Below the pieces are notes generated by a model that searched no databases, was not told the DNA's origin, and worked only from the letters and a program-made list of their open reading frames with translations. From an uncultured Paraprevotella sp. (GTDB taxonomy: Bacteria > Bacteroidota > Bacteroidia > Bacteroidales > Bacteroidaceae), in contig URDY01000001.1 in assembly GCA_900546665.1 (NCBI GenBank), positions 124,001 through 188,000 of the forward strand: DNA of 64,000 nt, read 5' to 3'. Shown piece after piece: positions 36,660 through 47,300 of this stretch; the stretch's first letter is position 1; each line of letters starts with the position of its first letter. The translations under genes and the position numbers were made by a program.

Positions 36660-39600
36660 TTATTTCAACATAAACTTATAAGTCTTCACAGAACCGTCTC
36701 TCATTTCATCCTTACGGATATAGAAACCTCTCTGAGTAGGCTGGGCAATCTGTGCACCACCGATAGTATAATAAGTAGAACGAACCACTTCTGATACACC
36801 ATTCTCTACATTCTGTACACCATCCGGACGGTTCTCTTCTCCGCTACCATAATAATAGAGCTTGAAGTTATCAAAGATAGTCCAGTCACCATCTACATGC
36901 TCATCCTTACGGATACCGATATTGGCATAAGTCTGTCCTTCCTTTACCTCAAAATAAAGCTCGTTCAAATACAATCCCTTATTGAATGCAGGACCTGCAT
37001 CTTCCATCGCATTTGGAATGAACCAGTATTCGATAGGATTCTCTTCCGTAGTCAAAGAATCAGCTACATTGGTGTTCTGTGATGCAGTTGCCGTAGGCTG
37101 ACCTTCTTCAATGATAGACATGATCGGTGTATAAACCCATGAGTCTTCCGGACCGGCATACAACATCGCATTCAACTGTTCCTTATCGTCGCGATATTTT
37201 GCAGCTGCATCCATTGGCCATCCTTCACGATAGAAGGCATTACAAGTCAATTTATAGAATCCCGGAGTCAAACCATATAAAGTCTGATGAATATCAAAGC
37301 TGTTGTTATTATAGAATTCACCTGCTGAGATACGGAAGTTCACATCACCGCCGTCACGCTCCTGAATCCATCCGTCACCACTGTCTGTTGTTACACCTGA
37401 CTCTTCATCATAAATAGAGAAGCCCGGATTAATGATCAGATCACTCAACTCAACCGGATTATCTTTTGAAGCACCGGCAATCTGTCCGCCCTGTATAGTC
37501 TGAGTCAACAAAGTGTTGATCTGTACAATATACTCATTAGCTTGTTCAACAGACTCAATCTCGTTATTTTCCAAAGTCACTGACACTTCATCAACAACTT
37601 CATAAACAGCACTCAGGTCATAACCCGCATTCTGCAGATTCTCACCACGTTCTCCGTAAACGTCATTAACGAGATCAGACAAAGACAATACAACCTCAAT
37701 TGACTTGTTTGCATAAGAAATGGATTCCGTCAACTCGTTGATAACACTCTTGGCTTCTTCTATGGTAGATGATTCTGTAACCAGGCTGGCATTAGTCATT
37801 GCAGTTTCAAGCTTCGTAATAGCATCAACAGTTGCAAACGCTTCAAAACCGGTAATCTTGGTATATAATGCAGAAGCCTCATCATACAAGGTTGAAATGG
37901 TTGGCAAATAATATTCTACACTATTGCCCATATAAACGATACGGAATTCATCAAAAGCCGACCAGTTGTTACTCAAAGACTCACTGCTCTGCATTCTCAC
38001 ACCGAAACGCAACTTGCCATCCAGAACCACACTGGTAACTTCATTGGCATATTTACCCTGACCAAATGCCACTTCCGCACTCGCCAAATCATTAGGAATA
38101 TATTTTCCACCCAAAGCTGCAAAAGAATAGTCATTGGTAGAACCATCTTCCTTCGTAATATATGGTGTATCAGAAAGCTCATCACAAATATGATGCAAAG
38201 CTACTGTATTTTCATTTCCATACAGATAAGCATATACATTATTGGTTATACCGTCATCCCAACCTGCATCAATTACATCATTACCACTTGGACGATAGTA
38301 TCCTTTGGCCGTAATCTTGTATGCTCCTTCTGGAAGTCCGTCAAGTTCCTGATAAACATCATACTGTTTGTTGAAGACTTCTGCCACGTGATTATTGGCT
38401 GTAGGACCTCCGTTCCATCCTGACGCTCCATTAGTAAAGTCAGGTGACTGAAGCAAACCATACAGATCATTTGTCAAGTCGGCATTGACCATATCCAGAA
38501 TATCCTCACGGAATACACTGTCTATATTTGCAGACAATTTGTCAAAATCATTAGGATCAAATTCTCCACTGTTATATGCAGCCTCTACCGCATCCGTATA
38601 ATCATAGGTCTTAATAAAGGCTTCCGGATTATTAGACAACTCTGCGTATGGCTCGTAATTATTGATATGCTCATCCAGTTTACCATCAACCACACCCTTA
38701 ATCTGAGCATATACTGCCACATCATTTTTCAGATTATCTATACTCTTTATCAAAGATAAACGAACGGCGATCACGCTGTCTTCTGTAATCTGATCATTAT
38801 CCATTGCTTCCTGAGCCAAAGCTAAATTAGCCTCAAACTTACTATATCCGGCATTACTGTACTTGGCTTGATTTTCTTCCAATTCGCCCTGATATGCCAA
38901 AGCTTCATCTATGGTCTTCTGCAACTCAGACTTGGCGAAATTATCACTCTTGCCTAAATAATACAATTTGAAATTGTCTACACCGACCCAGTTCATGTTG
39001 GTAGAAATAGTACGGAAACCGATCGTAGCTTCATCGCTAAATACGACAAAATCTACTGTTTCCGTATGGGCTACCGGACGATTATCTGAAGTAAATTCAT
39101 AAGTACGTGTTTCCACACGTGTCTCTCCAGAACCACCGTCTGCAAATAAATAAGCACCCTTCAATTCTTCCGGAGCCATCGTATTATCAGACTGCTGGAA
39201 TCCGATCACGTCAGCCTGCAACCTATATTTACCTTGTGGCAATCCCTTAATGGTCTGCTGAATATAAAGATCAGACAATGAATTGCCACCAGCAACCCAT
39301 TTTTCAGCAAAACGGAACATCAAATCACCGTTTTCATTATAATATTTATCTGTTTCTGCAGTACGGCTCATATCCATATTGTTGTCCCAGCCGTCCTTGA
39401 CACCATCAGGAAAATCAGCATTCTTTATCTTTCCTGTCATATCAATCGGGTTGTCTTCTGTTGCTCCTCCGGCCAACCAAGTATCTACTTCACTGATCAA
39501 AGCTTCAGCAGCTTCAGTGATTTCTGTTACTGAAGCAGAAGAACCGTTATAAATTTCCTCGTACTTCGCATAATCAGTATATTCTTTTTCTACTGCATAT

Positions 39601-40271
39601 TCCAAAGCGTCTTTCAGAACGAGCTTGGCTTCATAAAGAGCATATTCATCTTCTGTCACAAAAGCCCAGTCCAATTCAGCCTTTTCATAACCGGCACTGT
39701 TTTTGTCAATGGTAGGCATTACAACCGTATTATTCATTGTGCCATCCTCATTCAACAAGCCGTCCCAGCCCATATAAGCATTGGCGTACAAACCATCCTG
39801 TGCCTCAAGACCAAAATTAGGATCCTCATCAGGCATCTTGATACGGTATGTATCTGAATCGGCATTCTTGGTTATCTTCCACACATAATGACCATCAGTC
39901 TGCAAGTTAAAATCCACATAGGCATTAGCTCCGTCTCCGGTTAACCAGATATATTTGGGCTTTCCACCGTTGTTAGCAGGTGCATCCGGCATTTCCAAAG
40001 TCCAACCTGAAACAGAAAATCTAGAATCTTCTGCTGGCTTGACTCTTATCTTCAAACCTTTTTTAGCCAACGAAAGTTGGGTATTATAGGAATTACCATT
40101 GACCATAAACATCTTAGTAGCCGGATGATAGACGAAATATGTACCACCTGCTTCAAGATCAATCGTAACTGTTTGAACTGTAGGATCTTCCCACTCTGTT
40201 GCAGCCCAAAGAGGCATAGAAGACATTGTTGCTCCGCACAATGCCACTAACGTAAGTAAATGACTTTTCAT
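36660..40271 (-). CDS. Secreted 1203-residue protein with three CBM-like modules
   Basis: Not a known enzyme: I see no catalytic signature. A signal peptide (to about PLWAA) and an N-terminal region (25-200) are followed by three related beta-sandwich modules at about 275-440, 605-780 and 940-1145. Each has a start like NPxF...GW, a middle like GLPxGxYKLxxxxxYR and an end like W-x-x-F-D-x-F-K-L-Y-Y-x-G. They are joined by helical linkers resembling FIVAR regions. The same module occurs near the end of the GH51-GH43 protein (about 1540-1720). The last 45 residues (YYTIGGAQIAQP ... YKFMLK) are a type IX-like C-terminal domain. A surface carbohydrate-binding or adhesion role is likely but inferred. 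Own promoter at 40308-40315. Confidence 0.7.
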   Translation of the reverse strand: MKSHLLTLVALCGATMSSMPLWAATEWEDPTVQTVTIDLEAGGTYFVYHPATKMFMVNGNSYNTQLSLAKKGLKIRVKPAEDSRFSVSGWTLEMPDAPANNGGKPKYIWLTGDGANAYVDFNLQTDGHYVWKITKNADSDTYRIKMPDEDPNFGLEAQDGLYANAYMGWDGLLNEDGTMNNTVVMPTIDKNSAGYEKAELDWAFVTEDEYALYEAKLVLKDALEYAVEKEYTDYAKYEEIYNGSSASVTEITEAAEALISEVDTWLAGGATEDNPIDMTGKIKNADFPDGVKDGWDNNMDMSRTAETDKYYNENGDLMFRFAEKWVAGGNSLSDLYIQQTIKGLPQGKYRLQADVIGFQQSDNTMAPEELKGAYLFADGGSGETRVETRTYEFTSDNRPVAHTETVDFVVFSDEATIGFRTISTNMNWVGVDNFKLYYLGKSDNFAKSELQKTIDEALAYQGELEENQAKYSNAGYSKFEANLALAQEAMDNDQITEDSVIAVRLSLIKSIDNLKNDVAVYAQIKGVVDGKLDEHINNYEPYAELSNNPEAFIKTYDYTDAVEAAYNSGEFDPNDFDKLSANIDSVFREDILDMVNADLTNDLYGLLQSPDFTNGASGWNGGPTANNHVAEVFNKQYDVYQELDGLPEGAYKITAKGYYRPSGNDVIDAGWDDGITNNVYAYLYGNENTVALHHICDELSDTPYITKEDGSTNDYSFAALGGKYIPNDLASAEVAFGQGKYANEVTSVVLDGKLRFGVRMQSSESLSNNWSAFDEFRIVYMGNSVEYYLPTISTLYDEASALYTKITGFEAFATVDAITKLETAMTNASLVTESSTIEEAKSVINELTESISYANKSIEVVLSLSDLVNDVYGERGENLQNAGYDLSAVYEVVDEVSVTLENNEIESVEQANEYIVQINTLLTQTIQGGQIAGASKDNPVELSDLIINPGFSIYDEESGVTTDSGDGWIQERDGGDVNFRISAGEFYNNNSFDIHQTLYGLTPGFYKLTCNAFYREGWPMDAAAKYRDDKEQLNAMLYAGPEDSWVYTPIMSIIEEGQPTATASQNTNVADSLTTEENPIEYWFIPNAMEDAGPAFNKGLYLNELYFEVKEGQTYANIGIRKDEHVDGDWTIFDNFKLYYYGSGEENRPDGVQNVENGVSEVVRSTYYTIGGAQIAQPTQRGFYIRKDEMRDGSVKTYKFMLK

Positions 40272-40307
40272 AACAACAAATTAAGTTAATAATTAATGAT
40301 TTAGTTA

Positions 40308-40315
40308 CAAATATA
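40308..40315 (-). promoter_or_regulatory. Promoter of the 1203-residue secreted protein
   Basis: Minus-strand TATATTTG, an exact -7 box, with a TTTG -33 candidate (CAAA on the plus strand at 40332-40335) 16 bases away. Leader about 30 bases. Confidence 0.65.
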
Positions 40316-40605
40316 CACTTTTAAGATTTTTCAAAAAGAATTTTAAGTACTAAAAATGCACCTTTTATGCTATCAAACATAAAAACATAGTCTCAAGGTC
40401 AAAATACTTTCCCACATTTTTCTTTCCAAATACATTGGAGGCTCCATTCTTTGATCAATATCCTGTCTTTATCTGCGATCCTATTTCATTAAACCTTTGG
40501 AAAAATATGATATTAAAGTAGATTTTTCTATTTTTGCACTACTTGATTATCCATTTAAAGAACCATCTATCAGAATAATTACATTATAAACAAAAACATT
40601 CATAA
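40316..40605. other. Divergent intergenic region
   Basis: The 334-base gap between the leftward 1203-residue gene and the rightward TolC-like gene holds the promoter at 40308-40315 on the minus strand and an exact -7 box TATTTTTG at 40529-40536 on the plus strand. The TTTG at 40496-40499 is too far from the latter (29 bases). No further structure is seen. Confidence 0.5.
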
Positions 40606-41787
40606 ATGAAAAAACTTTTTATTGTTTGGACTTCTCTTTTCGCATTTAGTCTTTCAATTTCTGCCCAATCACAAACCATAGATGAAATATTGAAAGAAAT
40701 AGAAAAAAACAACAAGACCATTCAGGCAGCCAAAATGGCTGATAAAGCAGCTATCGCAGAAATCGATGCCAGCAACACACTGGAAGATCCTTCCATTGAA
40801 TATAGTTCACTCTACAACAGAGCAACAACAGGTCAAGCCGAATCTGAATTAATCATAACCCAAGGATTTGACTTTCCCACAACCTATACCGGAAGAAACC
40901 GCTTCGGAAGGATCAAAAAAGAAGCCATAGACTGGCGCCAACAGGAACTAAGGCAAAATATTCTTCTGGAAGCCCAATTACTATGTCTGGACATCATCAG
41001 ACTTAACAAAACAAACATGTTGCTCAACGAAAGAAAAAAGAACGCGGACAAACTTTTGGAACTGTATAAGGAAAAAGTAGAAAAAGGCGATGCTTCTAAA
41101 ATTGATTTCAATAAAACTAAAATTGAAAGCATGAACATTCAGACCGCCTTACTAACCAACGACGCAGCCCACCGCAAAGCCCTGCAAGATCTTCTTGCCC
41201 TTAATGGCAACAAGCCGCTTGCTTTCGAAGCGACAAGCTATCCACCCCTACCCGAGAAAGAAGAAATCTGGATGATCATAAACGAAGCTATAAGCAATAA
41301 TCCCAGTCTGAAAGCGATTGAGACGGACTCACGAGCAGCTCAGAAAAATATAACGGTAAGCAAACTGAACTGGCTTCCCAAAATAGAAATAGGCTACAGA
41401 CGAAATACGGCAGACGGCCTTAAAGAACACGGTTTTATAGTAGGAGGATCCATTCCTGTATTTTCAAATAAGCGTAACGTAGAAATAGCCAAAGCTCAAG
41501 CCATCAATGCCACTCTCAGTTACGAAGACGCGACTCTACGAGCAAAAGCACAGCTTGAAAGCCAAATCAATGAATTCCACAAGCTGGACAAAGCCATGAG
41601 CATGTATGATATAGATATCATGTATGAAACACTGGATATGATGAAAGAAAATGTAGAAAGAGGAGAAAGCTCACTTATCGATTATTTTTCCGAATCGGAA
41701 ATGATTTATCAGAATCTTCAGGCATATTATGATCTGGAGTGCCAATATCAAAAAGTCTTAGCCCAACTTCTATGTACGGCACTTTAA
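40606..41787 (+). CDS. TolC family outer membrane efflux protein, stand-alone
   Basis: 393 residues, a little shorter than typical TolC/OprM (430-490). Signal peptide to about ISAQS, then two homologous halves dominated by long alpha-helices (IQAAKMADKAAIAEIDAS, LDIIRLNKTNMLLNERKKNADKLL) with beta segments such as GFIVGGSIPVFS. It would form a trimeric outer-membrane tunnel. No membrane-fusion protein or RND/ABC pump gene lies beside it, so its partner must be elsewhere. It resembles the CusC-like TolC group in Bacteroidetes metal efflux, but nothing local fixes the substrate. Confidence 0.85.
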   Translation: MKKLFIVWTSLFAFSLSISAQSQTIDEILKEIEKNNKTIQAAKMADKAAIAEIDASNTLEDPSIEYSSLYNRATTGQAESELIITQGFDFPTTYTGRNRFGRIKKEAIDWRQQELRQNILLEAQLLCLDIIRLNKTNMLLNERKKNADKLLELYKEKVEKGDASKIDFNKTKIESMNIQTALLTNDAAHRKALQDLLALNGNKPLAFEATSYPPLPEKEEIWMIINEAISNNPSLKAIETDSRAAQKNITVSKLNWLPKIEIGYRRNTADGLKEHGFIVGGSIPVFSNKRNVEIAKAQAINATLSYEDATLRAKAQLESQINEFHKLDKAMSMYDIDIMYETLDMMKENVERGESSLIDYFSESEMIYQNLQAYYDLECQYQKVLAQLLCTAL

Positions 41788-41858
41788 AAAAAACTGATAA
41801 AATCCAGTCTATTTGAAAAATCTGTCTGATTTTGTGCACGTATATCAATTTCTTTTTT

Positions 41859-41866
41859 TAACTTTG
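41859..41866 (+). promoter_or_regulatory. Promoter of the SDR gene, -7 box TAACTTTG
   Basis: Exact TAnnTTTG; TTTG at 41831-41834 lies 24 bases upstream, slightly longer than ideal. Confidence 0.6.
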
Positions 41867-41901
41867 CTTGAAAGGCAACATCTTATCTAAATTATAATAA
41901 T

Positions 41902-42711
41902 ATGGAAAAAAATTTTTTGCAGAATTTCTCATTGGAAGGTAAAATAGCCCTGGTAACAGGCGCTTCTTACGGAATCGGTTTCGGTATAGCAACAGCCTTT
42001 GCCCGTTGCGGTGCTACAATTGTTTTTAATGATATCAAACAAGAACTCGTAGACAAAGGTTTGGCTGCTTATAAAGAACTTGGCATCGAAGCTCACGGTT
42101 ACGTATGCGACGTTACTGACGAAAACGCAGTCAATGCTCTTGTAGCTCAGATTGAGAAAGAAGTAGGCGTAATTGATATCCTGGTTAACAATGCCGGTAT
42201 CATCAAACGTATTCCTATGTGTGAAATGTCTGCTGCTGAATTCCGTCAGGTTATCGACGTGGATCTGAATGCACCGTTCATTGTATCCAAGGCTGTCATT
42301 CCTGGTATGATCAAAAAAGGACATGGTAAGATCATCAACATCTGCTCTATGATGTCCGAACTCGGACGTGAAACTGTTTCTGCCTACGCTGCAGCCAAAG
42401 GTGGCCTCAAGATGCTGACCCGCAACATCTGCTCAGAATACGGTGAATACAACATTCAGTGTAACGGTATCGGCCCGGGTTATATCGCTACTCCGCAGAC
42501 AGCTCCTTTGCGTGAGCGTCAGCCGGACGGCAGCCGTCATCCGTTCGACAGCTTCATTGTAGCCAAGACTCCTGCTGCACGTTGGGGAACTCCGGAAGAT
42601 TTGCAGGGACCTGCCGTATTCCTGGCTTCTGACGCTTCCAACTTCGTCAACGGTCTTGTTCTTTACGTTGACGGCGGTATTTTGGCGTACATCGGCAAAC
42701 AGCCCAAATAA
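41902..42711 (+). CDS. Short-chain dehydrogenase, gluconate 5-dehydrogenase/KduD-like
   Basis: 269 residues. NAD(P)-binding TGASYGIGFGIA near residue 20, NNAGI, and the catalytic Ser...YxxxK (SAYAAAKGG) are complete. The insert QTAPLRERQPDGSRHPFDSFIVAKTPAARWGTPEDL matches the gluconate 5-dehydrogenase / 2-deoxy-D-gluconate 3-dehydrogenase branch of SDRs, which acts in sugar-acid catabolism. In pectin-using relatives this enzyme usually sits with kduI; here it stands alone. The substrate is uncertain. Confidence 0.85.
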   Translation: MEKNFLQNFSLEGKIALVTGASYGIGFGIATAFARCGATIVFNDIKQELVDKGLAAYKELGIEAHGYVCDVTDENAVNALVAQIEKEVGVIDILVNNAGIIKRIPMCEMSAAEFRQVIDVDLNAPFIVSKAVIPGMIKKGHGKIINICSMMSELGRETVSAYAAAKGGLKMLTRNICSEYGEYNIQCNGIGPGYIATPQTAPLRERQPDGSRHPFDSFIVAKTPAARWGTPEDLQGPAVFLASDASNFVNGLVLYVDGGILAYIGKQPK

Positions 42712-42740
42712 CAGTTATAACTGCATAACATACAGTTTTT

Positions 42741-42780
42741 AAGAAAGTCCGGCAACAGCACATCTGTTACCGGACTTCTT
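42741..42780. terminator. Bidirectional terminator between SDR gene and queG
   Basis: AAGAAAGTCCGGCAACAG (42741-42758) pairs with CTGTTACCGGACTTCTT (42764-42780), one mismatch, with T-rich flanks on both strands between converging genes. Confidence 0.8.
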
Positions 42781-43724
42781 TATTTTTTATTTCTCATCAT
42801 TGCTTCCAGATTACGTTTCAACCCTTCATATTTGGCTCGTTTGACAGCTGAACCTTTAAAGAGACGCCGATAATCATCTACGGACAAATTCATCCACTTT
42901 TCTTCTGTCATTTCCATCAGTTCTGGTTTGAGACAAAAAGCGTCCTCCTGACTGGGTTCAGAAAAAGCCAGATGAGGACAAGCTTTCAGACATCGGTCAC
43001 AACCATAAAAATAAGGATACATTTTAGAAGCGGCATCAACCGGAATGTCTCCTCTGTTTTCTATTGTAAGATAACTCAAACAACGTCGGGCATCCAATCC
43101 CTCAGTCGGTATTAAAGCACCTACCGGACAGGCCTCGACACATCGTCTGCAAGTACCACAGTCTCTTTGGATCGGCTTGTCATAATGGTCTGCCACGCAA
43201 TCCAACAACAGTTCTCCCAAAAAAAAGGTACTGCCAGCATGAGGCACAATCAGCTGGGTATGTTTGCCTATCCAGCCTATCCCACACTGACAAGCCCAAT
43301 ATTTCTCCAGAACGGGTGCCGTGTCACAAAATGCCCTTCCGTTGACAGAAAAACCAGCCCTGCACTGAATCCGGTTTAAAAGCTGGTACAGTTTTTCTTT
43401 CATCACATCATGATAATCCTTTCCGTAAGCATACCAGGATAGTTGCAAACCGGAAGACGGAATCTGTCTGGAAGGAAAATAATTCAATGCGACAGAAACA
43501 ACCGTTGTCGCACGCTCCATCAGGAGCGTCGGATCCAGTCTTTTATCAGTATGATATTCCATATACGCCATATCGGCCTGACAGCCTTTTAACAGCCATT
43601 TCCTGAAGAAATCAGCATGGTCAGTACTGACCGGACCGGCTTTGGCCATACCACAAGCAGAAAAGCCGAGGTCATTAGCCTCGGCTTTTATCATATCAGC
43701 AGAAATTACATCTGTATTGTCCAT
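42780..43724 (-). CDS. queG: Epoxyqueuosine reductase
   Basis: 314 residues from ATG 43724 (MDNTDVISADMI); a longer in-frame start at 43769 lies inside the preceding gene. Two 4Fe-4S motifs are present, CGTCRRCVEACPVGAL and a later CDRCLKACPHLAF, after a cobalamin-binding N-terminal region (GIGWIGKHTQLI). The enzyme reduces epoxyqueuosine to queuosine in the anticodon of certain tRNAs. It lacks the C-terminal HEAT-repeat extension of the longer QueG form. It starts two bases after the polysaccharide deacetylase stop, so it is the last gene of that operon. Confidence 0.93.
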   Translation of the reverse strand: MDNTDVISADMIKAEANDLGFSACGMAKAGPVSTDHADFFRKWLLKGCQADMAYMEYHTDKRLDPTLLMERATTVVSVALNYFPSRQIPSSGLQLSWYAYGKDYHDVMKEKLYQLLNRIQCRAGFSVNGRAFCDTAPVLEKYWACQCGIGWIGKHTQLIVPHAGSTFFLGELLLDCVADHYDKPIQRDCGTCRRCVEACPVGALIPTEGLDARRCLSYLTIENRGDIPVDAASKMYPYFYGCDRCLKACPHLAFSEPSQEDAFCLKPELMEMTEEKWMNLSVDDYRRLFKGSAVKRAKYEGLKRNLEAMMRNKK

Positions 43725-43726
43725 TC

Positions 43727-44338
43727 TTATTCGAGCACTTTGAATTGATACCCCTGAGCTATCAACCATTCCAAAGATTCCGGTAATGCGGTATGCAGCT
43801 TATTGATGCTCTTCAATGAATCGTGAAACGTAATGATGGAGCCGTTACGGGTATAGCGTTTGACATTGTTCACCACGTCCTCAGCAGTCATACACTTGCT
43901 ATAGTCCCGTGTCACCACATCCCACATCACGATTCTGTAATGCTTGCGCAGCAGTTTAAACTGTAATAATCTCATCCAACCATGAGGCGGTCTGAACAGA
44001 TTGGTATGAAGCAAGGCATTTGCCTTGTCAGCATTCTCCAGATACTCCTTGTTTGAATGCCTGAATCCGCTGATATGATTGTATGTATGATTGCCTATGC
44101 GATGACCCCGTTTGACCACCATATCATACATATCCGGGTATTTCCGGACATTATCACCAACCATGAAGAAAGTCGCCTTTATACCGTAACGATCCAACGT
44201 ATCCAGAATGAAAGGCGTGGCCTCAGGTATCGGACCATCGTCGAATGTCAGATAAACGACCTTCTTCTTTCTGCTCATGCGCCATAGGGCCTTAGGATAT
44301 ATCCACCTCAAAAAGACAGATGGTTGCTCTATAAACAT
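43727..44338 (-). CDS. Polysaccharide deacetylase (NodB family)
   Basis: 203 residues from ATG 44338, ten bases after the DUF2723 gene; upstream in-frame starts lie inside that gene. The NodB motifs are complete: TFDDGP (base and metal Asp), HRIGNHTYNH (metal His pair), RPPHG (motif 3), MWDVVTRDY (motif 4) and IITFHDS (motif 5). It removes N- or O-acetyl groups from a glycan, perhaps peptidoglycan or a surface polymer. The N-terminal hydrophobic patch (VFLRWIYPKALW) may anchor it to the membrane. Confidence 0.9.
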   Translation of the reverse strand: MFIEQPSVFLRWIYPKALWRMSRKKKVVYLTFDDGPIPEATPFILDTLDRYGIKATFFMVGDNVRKYPDMYDMVVKRGHRIGNHTYNHISGFRHSNKEYLENADKANALLHTNLFRPPHGWMRLLQFKLLRKHYRIVMWDVVTRDYSKCMTAEDVVNNVKRYTRNGSIITFHDSLKSINKLHTALPESLEWLIAQGYQFKVLE

Positions 44339-44348
44339 AACTTCTATG

Positions 44349-47300
44349 TTACAAGTGAACGCCTCTTTCCATACACTGCTGCATGTAAGTCTGCAAAGCA
44401 GCACGATATTCCGTAGCTTTTTGAGATTTACAATTCTCCAGAATACCTGATACCTCATCCAGAACATAAAGGTTCATCATACAGTCTCTTGAAGACTGGA
44501 TCAACCGGGATGTATTCAGACTCAAATACCAGTTCATATATTCCTTCGCCGTATTTCCTACAGCTACTGCTATCTTTTCAGCTTCAGCCGGTTTTCCTAA
44601 GATATTCCATGCTTTGGCCATTTCGATAGAACCTCCTTGCATGCTATGTGGCAAAGTCTTGGCCGGAATTGCCTTTTCGGCATATTCCATCACTTTAAGC
44701 GCTTTGTCTTTCTTACCTTCCTTAATAAGCTCCATAGCCAGCAGACTGAACAGACGACGATGTGTCAGACACATTCTCCATACCGTCTCATCAAGATAGA
44801 TGTCCGGATTGTCCAAACCGCCGAACTTGAACTTATTCATCAGGTTGTTATACATACGTTCCGTATCTACCGTCTTTCCGCTTTGCTTGGTGTCGAATGG
44901 TGTAATACGGTAAACCAGACCTTCCTGTACGAAGTTATCTCCCAAATGACCATAATTTTCCGAACCTACAGTCATGGCGATATAAAGCGGACGAGTCCAG
45001 TTAGCCTGCGAAATCATCTCAAGCATCATCAGTTCACTCTTGTAAATGGCACGTTTACCCTTGAGAGAAATGTGCATGACATCCGGAATGGAATCCGCGG
45101 CAATCATCATGCCGGAACGCTTGACTGCTTCTTTGTCAATCGTCACGACAATACTGTCTGTCGGGATTATCTGCAGATCAGGATTATCATTCAATACCCA
45201 ATATTTCATGATATTCTTCAGTTCATACGGGTTTTCTCCGATCGTCTGTTTCAAACCTTCAGGATCATCCTTATAATAAGCCATCACCTGCTGCAAAGCC
45301 TCAGGATGTACCTGGATACCTTCACGCGTACCTGCTACGTATTGCAAACGGGTCCAGCTGATCGGCAATGACGGAGAATCATAAGCCGGACGTTTCATCT
45401 GGTCAATATACCAGTCTGTCTGCAGATAGCTCAGGTTACAAACACGTGCATCCGTACGGAAGCCTTCTGTCTCCTGGTTATACCACAACGGGAAAGTATC
45501 ATTATCACCATTGGTGAAAATCACCGGATTACCTTTTTCATCAAGTGAACTCAGATAATTCTGGCCGAAATCACGACAAGTGTATCTTCCGCTACGGTCG
45601 TGATCATCCCAAGTCTGTCCGGCCATCTGTATCGGTACGAGAATACCGATCAACGAAGCAATGACAGCAGCCGGTGTCTCACCCAGCTTCAGACGTTTCA
45701 AGCCGTCTACGATTGCTGCAACTCCCAGACCGACCCAAATAGCAAAAGCATAGAATGAACCGGCATAAGCATAATCTCGTTCACGAGGTTGAAGCGGTGT
45801 CTGATTCAGATAAATCACAATGGCAATACCTGTCATAAAGAACAGGAAAAATACCACCCAGAACTGTTTGACTCCCTCCTGATTCTTGTAAGCCTGCCAG
45901 AACAATCCTAGCAAACCGAGCAACAACGGCAAACAATAGAAGACATTATGTCCCTTGTTGTTCTTCAACTCACTGGGCAACTTGTCCTGATCTCCCAAAC
46001 GGGCATTATCGAGGAACGGAATACCGGAAATCCAGTTTCCATGTTCCAGTTCACCGTTACCCTGAATGTCATTCTGTCTACCGGCAAAATTCCACATGAA
46101 ATAACGCCAGTACATGAAGTTCAACTGATAACTGAAGAAGAAACGCAGATTTTCAAACTGTGAAGGCACTTTCACCATCACGGTCTGTCCACACTGGTCA
46201 CAAGGCACTTCCTTGCCGTCTACTCCTCCCATCCATTCTTCATAAGCCTGGGCATGACGGTCAGAATACATTCTCGGGAACAGCATATTCTGCGCATAGA
46301 CATATTCCATATCATGTCTGACAATCTCATAAGCATCCTTTTCATCAGCCGAATGTTTCTCCACACGCTGATATACCGGAGCTCCCTGCTTGGTTTTGGG
46401 AACACAATAACCCTCATCCGTAGCTTCCAGTTCCATACGTGAAGTATAGGCAGGTCCATAGAACAAAGGACGCGTTCCATACTGTTCGCGGTTAAGATAC
46501 TGTCCAAGCGTAAACACATCTTCCGGAGAATTCTGGTCCATCGGCGGATTGGCAGTAGAACGGATCACGATTACAGCATAAGTGGAATATCCGATCATGA
46601 TCATCAGCATACACAACAGAGACGTGTTCATCACACGCGGGCTGACCAGCGGTTTGCCCTCTATCGTTCTGTTGATCACAAAAGCCACACAAGCCAACAC
46701 TATAATACCAATAATCAGACTGCTCCAGCCATGACCGTAGAAAGGAATACCCAACATGCCTATGGCCAGCAGATAAGAGATATTCATCCGCTTACGGCTA
46801 CGCTGGGCCTGAGTTTCCCATATAGCCCACAATACAATGGCAATCAGACAGAATATATAAATAATCAGTCCGGTATTGAACGGCATCTTCAAAGTGTTCG
46901 TAAAGAACAGTTCAAACCATCCGCCCACTTTCACAATACCCGGTACGATACCATAAAGCACGGCAGCCACCAATATGAACGAAGCCACAAGTGCCCACAG
47001 TGATCCTTTAAGATTGGCATTGGGGTTCTTGCGGTAATAGAATACAAGTACGATTGCCGGCAAACACAACAGGTTCAACAAGTGAACGCCGATAGAAAGA
47101 CCGGTCAGATAAGCGATCAGAACCAGCCAGCGGTCGCTATGCGGTTCGTCTGCATGATCTTCCCACTTCAATATCAACCAGAATACAATGGCGGTAAACA
47201 ATGAAGAATAAGCATAAACCTCACCTTCTACGGCACTAAACCAGAATGTATCACTAAAGGTATAGACCAAAGCACCGGCCAGACCGCATCCTTCAATAGT

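Noticed and set aside
44637..45371. 244-codon ORF antisense to the DUF2723 gene
   Set aside because: Shadow frame of a conserved membrane protein without start signals or known domains.
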